5,016 nucleotides of DNA from Chromatiales bacterium (GTDB lineage Bacteria > Pseudomonadota > Gammaproteobacteria > SZUA-140). Shown here piece by piece: positions 4,726 through 5,016 of the stretch (positions are counted from its first letter, which is position 1; every line of letters begins with the position of its first letter). Location of the stretch: assembly GCA_031285245.1 (NCBI GenBank), contig JAITWN010000039.1:1-5016 (forward strand), read 5' to 3'. The notes beneath the pieces are model-generated. The model saw nothing but the letters and a program-made list of their open reading frames with translations, searched no databases and had not been told where the DNA came from. A program made the position numbers and the translations under genes.

Positions 4726-4981
4726 TGCTCATTCGCAGTTTCGTTTTGCGTCATGTTTATTTCGCCCGTTTTCGCCGTTGCAACCGTTCTGGCGCTGTTC
4801 GGGTTCAAGCGTTTGTGCGGAGCGTCGCCTGCAAGCGTTTTGGCGTATGCTCTCCGTCAGCAAGGTTTTCCCCGGCAGTTGGGCCTGTGCTCTAATTACC
4901 GTTTTGGGCTGGGCGCTTCTCATAAGCACCTAACATTTCATTCAACCCGGACGCGCTAACGCGCGCCGGTTAATTCAGGCG
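4720..4981 (+). other. Cassette 5: 262-bp integron cassette without a convincing gene
   Basis: Bounded by attC 5 and attC 6. Composition is T- and GCG-rich on the plus strand, like cassette 2. The only sizeable plus-strand frame wholly within it is 4753-4959, listed separately at low confidence. The minus-strand frame across 4729-4929 has a composition unlike a protein (N, R, Q rich) and is not reported. Confidence 0.6.
4753..4959 (+). CDS. Doubtful small ORF in cassette 5
   Basis: A 68-codon frame starting ATG 4753. The first 18 residues (SPVFAVATVLALFGF core) could form a membrane or signal segment. There is no ribosome site. The last nine residues (TFHSTRTR end) are read from the attC stem itself, with the stop in the attC loop at 4957-4959. 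ORFs that end by reading through attC are a common annotation artefact. No family is recognised. It is kept only because it is the best frame in this cassette. Confidence 0.22.
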   Translation: MFISPVFAVATVLALFGFKRLCGASPASVLAYALRQQGFPRQLGLCSNYRFGLGASHKHLTFHSTRTR

Positions 4982-4987
4982 TTAGGC
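4928..4987 (+). repeat. attC site 6 (60 bp)
   Basis: The R'' box ACCTAAC (4928-4934) and R' box GTTAGGC (4981-4987) flank a hairpin. AACC(C)GG(A)CGCGC pairs with GCGCGCCGGTT around a TAAC loop. It is the same stem family as attC 1 and 4, with extrahelical C and A. Confidence 0.9.
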
Positions 4988-4997
4988 TTCAAAAACC

Positions 4998-5016
4998 ATG
5001 ACACTGACCATTGAGC
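4998..5016 (+). CDS. Start of the next cassette gene (partial)
   Basis: ATG 4998, ten bases after the attC 6 R' box, opens a frame reading MTLTIE that leaves the window. The position is where cassette genes usually begin. Too short to identify. Confidence 0.4.

Noticed and set aside
4526..4895. Overlapping plus-strand frames covering the end of the TfoX_C gene, attC 5 and cassette 5
   Set aside because: They read through attC 5 across a cassette boundary and overlap a recognised domain; they are out-of-frame shadows.
4729..4929. Minus-strand 66-codon frame in cassette 5 as an antitoxin or small protein
   Set aside because: Biased N/R/Q composition, no ribosome site and no partner gene.
2714..4987. 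Recurrent, partly palindromic repeats that could suggest a CRISPR array or REP elements
   Set aside because: Unit spacing is 260-890 bp, genes lie between units, and each unit has complementary RYYYAAC/GTTRRRY ends with an extrahelical base; these are attC sites.

Overview
The window looks like part of a gammaproteobacterial chromosome. The style of the LysR and pirin genes and the attC-type repeats would fit the Xanthomonadales (for example Rhodanobacteraceae or Xanthomonadaceae), but that placement is inference only. It splits into a conventional chromosomal left part and a mobile-cassette right part.

Left part (1-2097): a LysR-family regulator on the minus strand is divergent from a pirin-family gene. 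They share a 128-bp intergenic region with an operator-like inverted repeat, the usual layout for a LysR protein controlling its neighbour. The pirin gene carries a single extra base near 1738 that splits it into two frames, and a probable rho-independent terminator follows it. The first 41 bases may hold the end of a convergent gene.

Junction (2098-2719): a 242-bp, internally deleted IS3-family element retains both terminal inverted repeats, the start of orfA and the end of orfB. It abuts, and probably truncated, the first recognisable integron cassette, of which only the 3' part of a gene and its attC remain.

Right part (2714-5016): an integron cassette array with six attC sites, at about 2714, 3605, 3888, 4257, 4669 and 4928. 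All sites and all confident cassette genes point the same way. Cassette contents in order are: (0) a truncated unknown gene; (1) a 265-aa protein with an HsdR N-terminal type nuclease fold; (2) a short cassette with no convincing gene; (3) a 100-aa antibiotic-biosynthesis-monooxygenase (ABM) family protein; (4) a 90-aa stand-alone TfoX C-terminal domain; (5) another short cassette with no convincing gene; (6) the first codons of a further gene. No integrase gene or recognisable attI lies to the left, where one would be expected for this orientation. The visible piece is therefore either a cluster of attC sites lacking an integrase (CALIN) or an array whose integrase end was lost or displaced, perhaps with the IS event.

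The cassette genes do not form a pathway; they are independent adaptive cargo. The most notable features are the nuclease-like cassette as a defence candidate, an attC with a clean 12-bp loss of one hairpin arm, and a cassette whose 3' tail appears to descend from the neighbouring gene-less cassette type.
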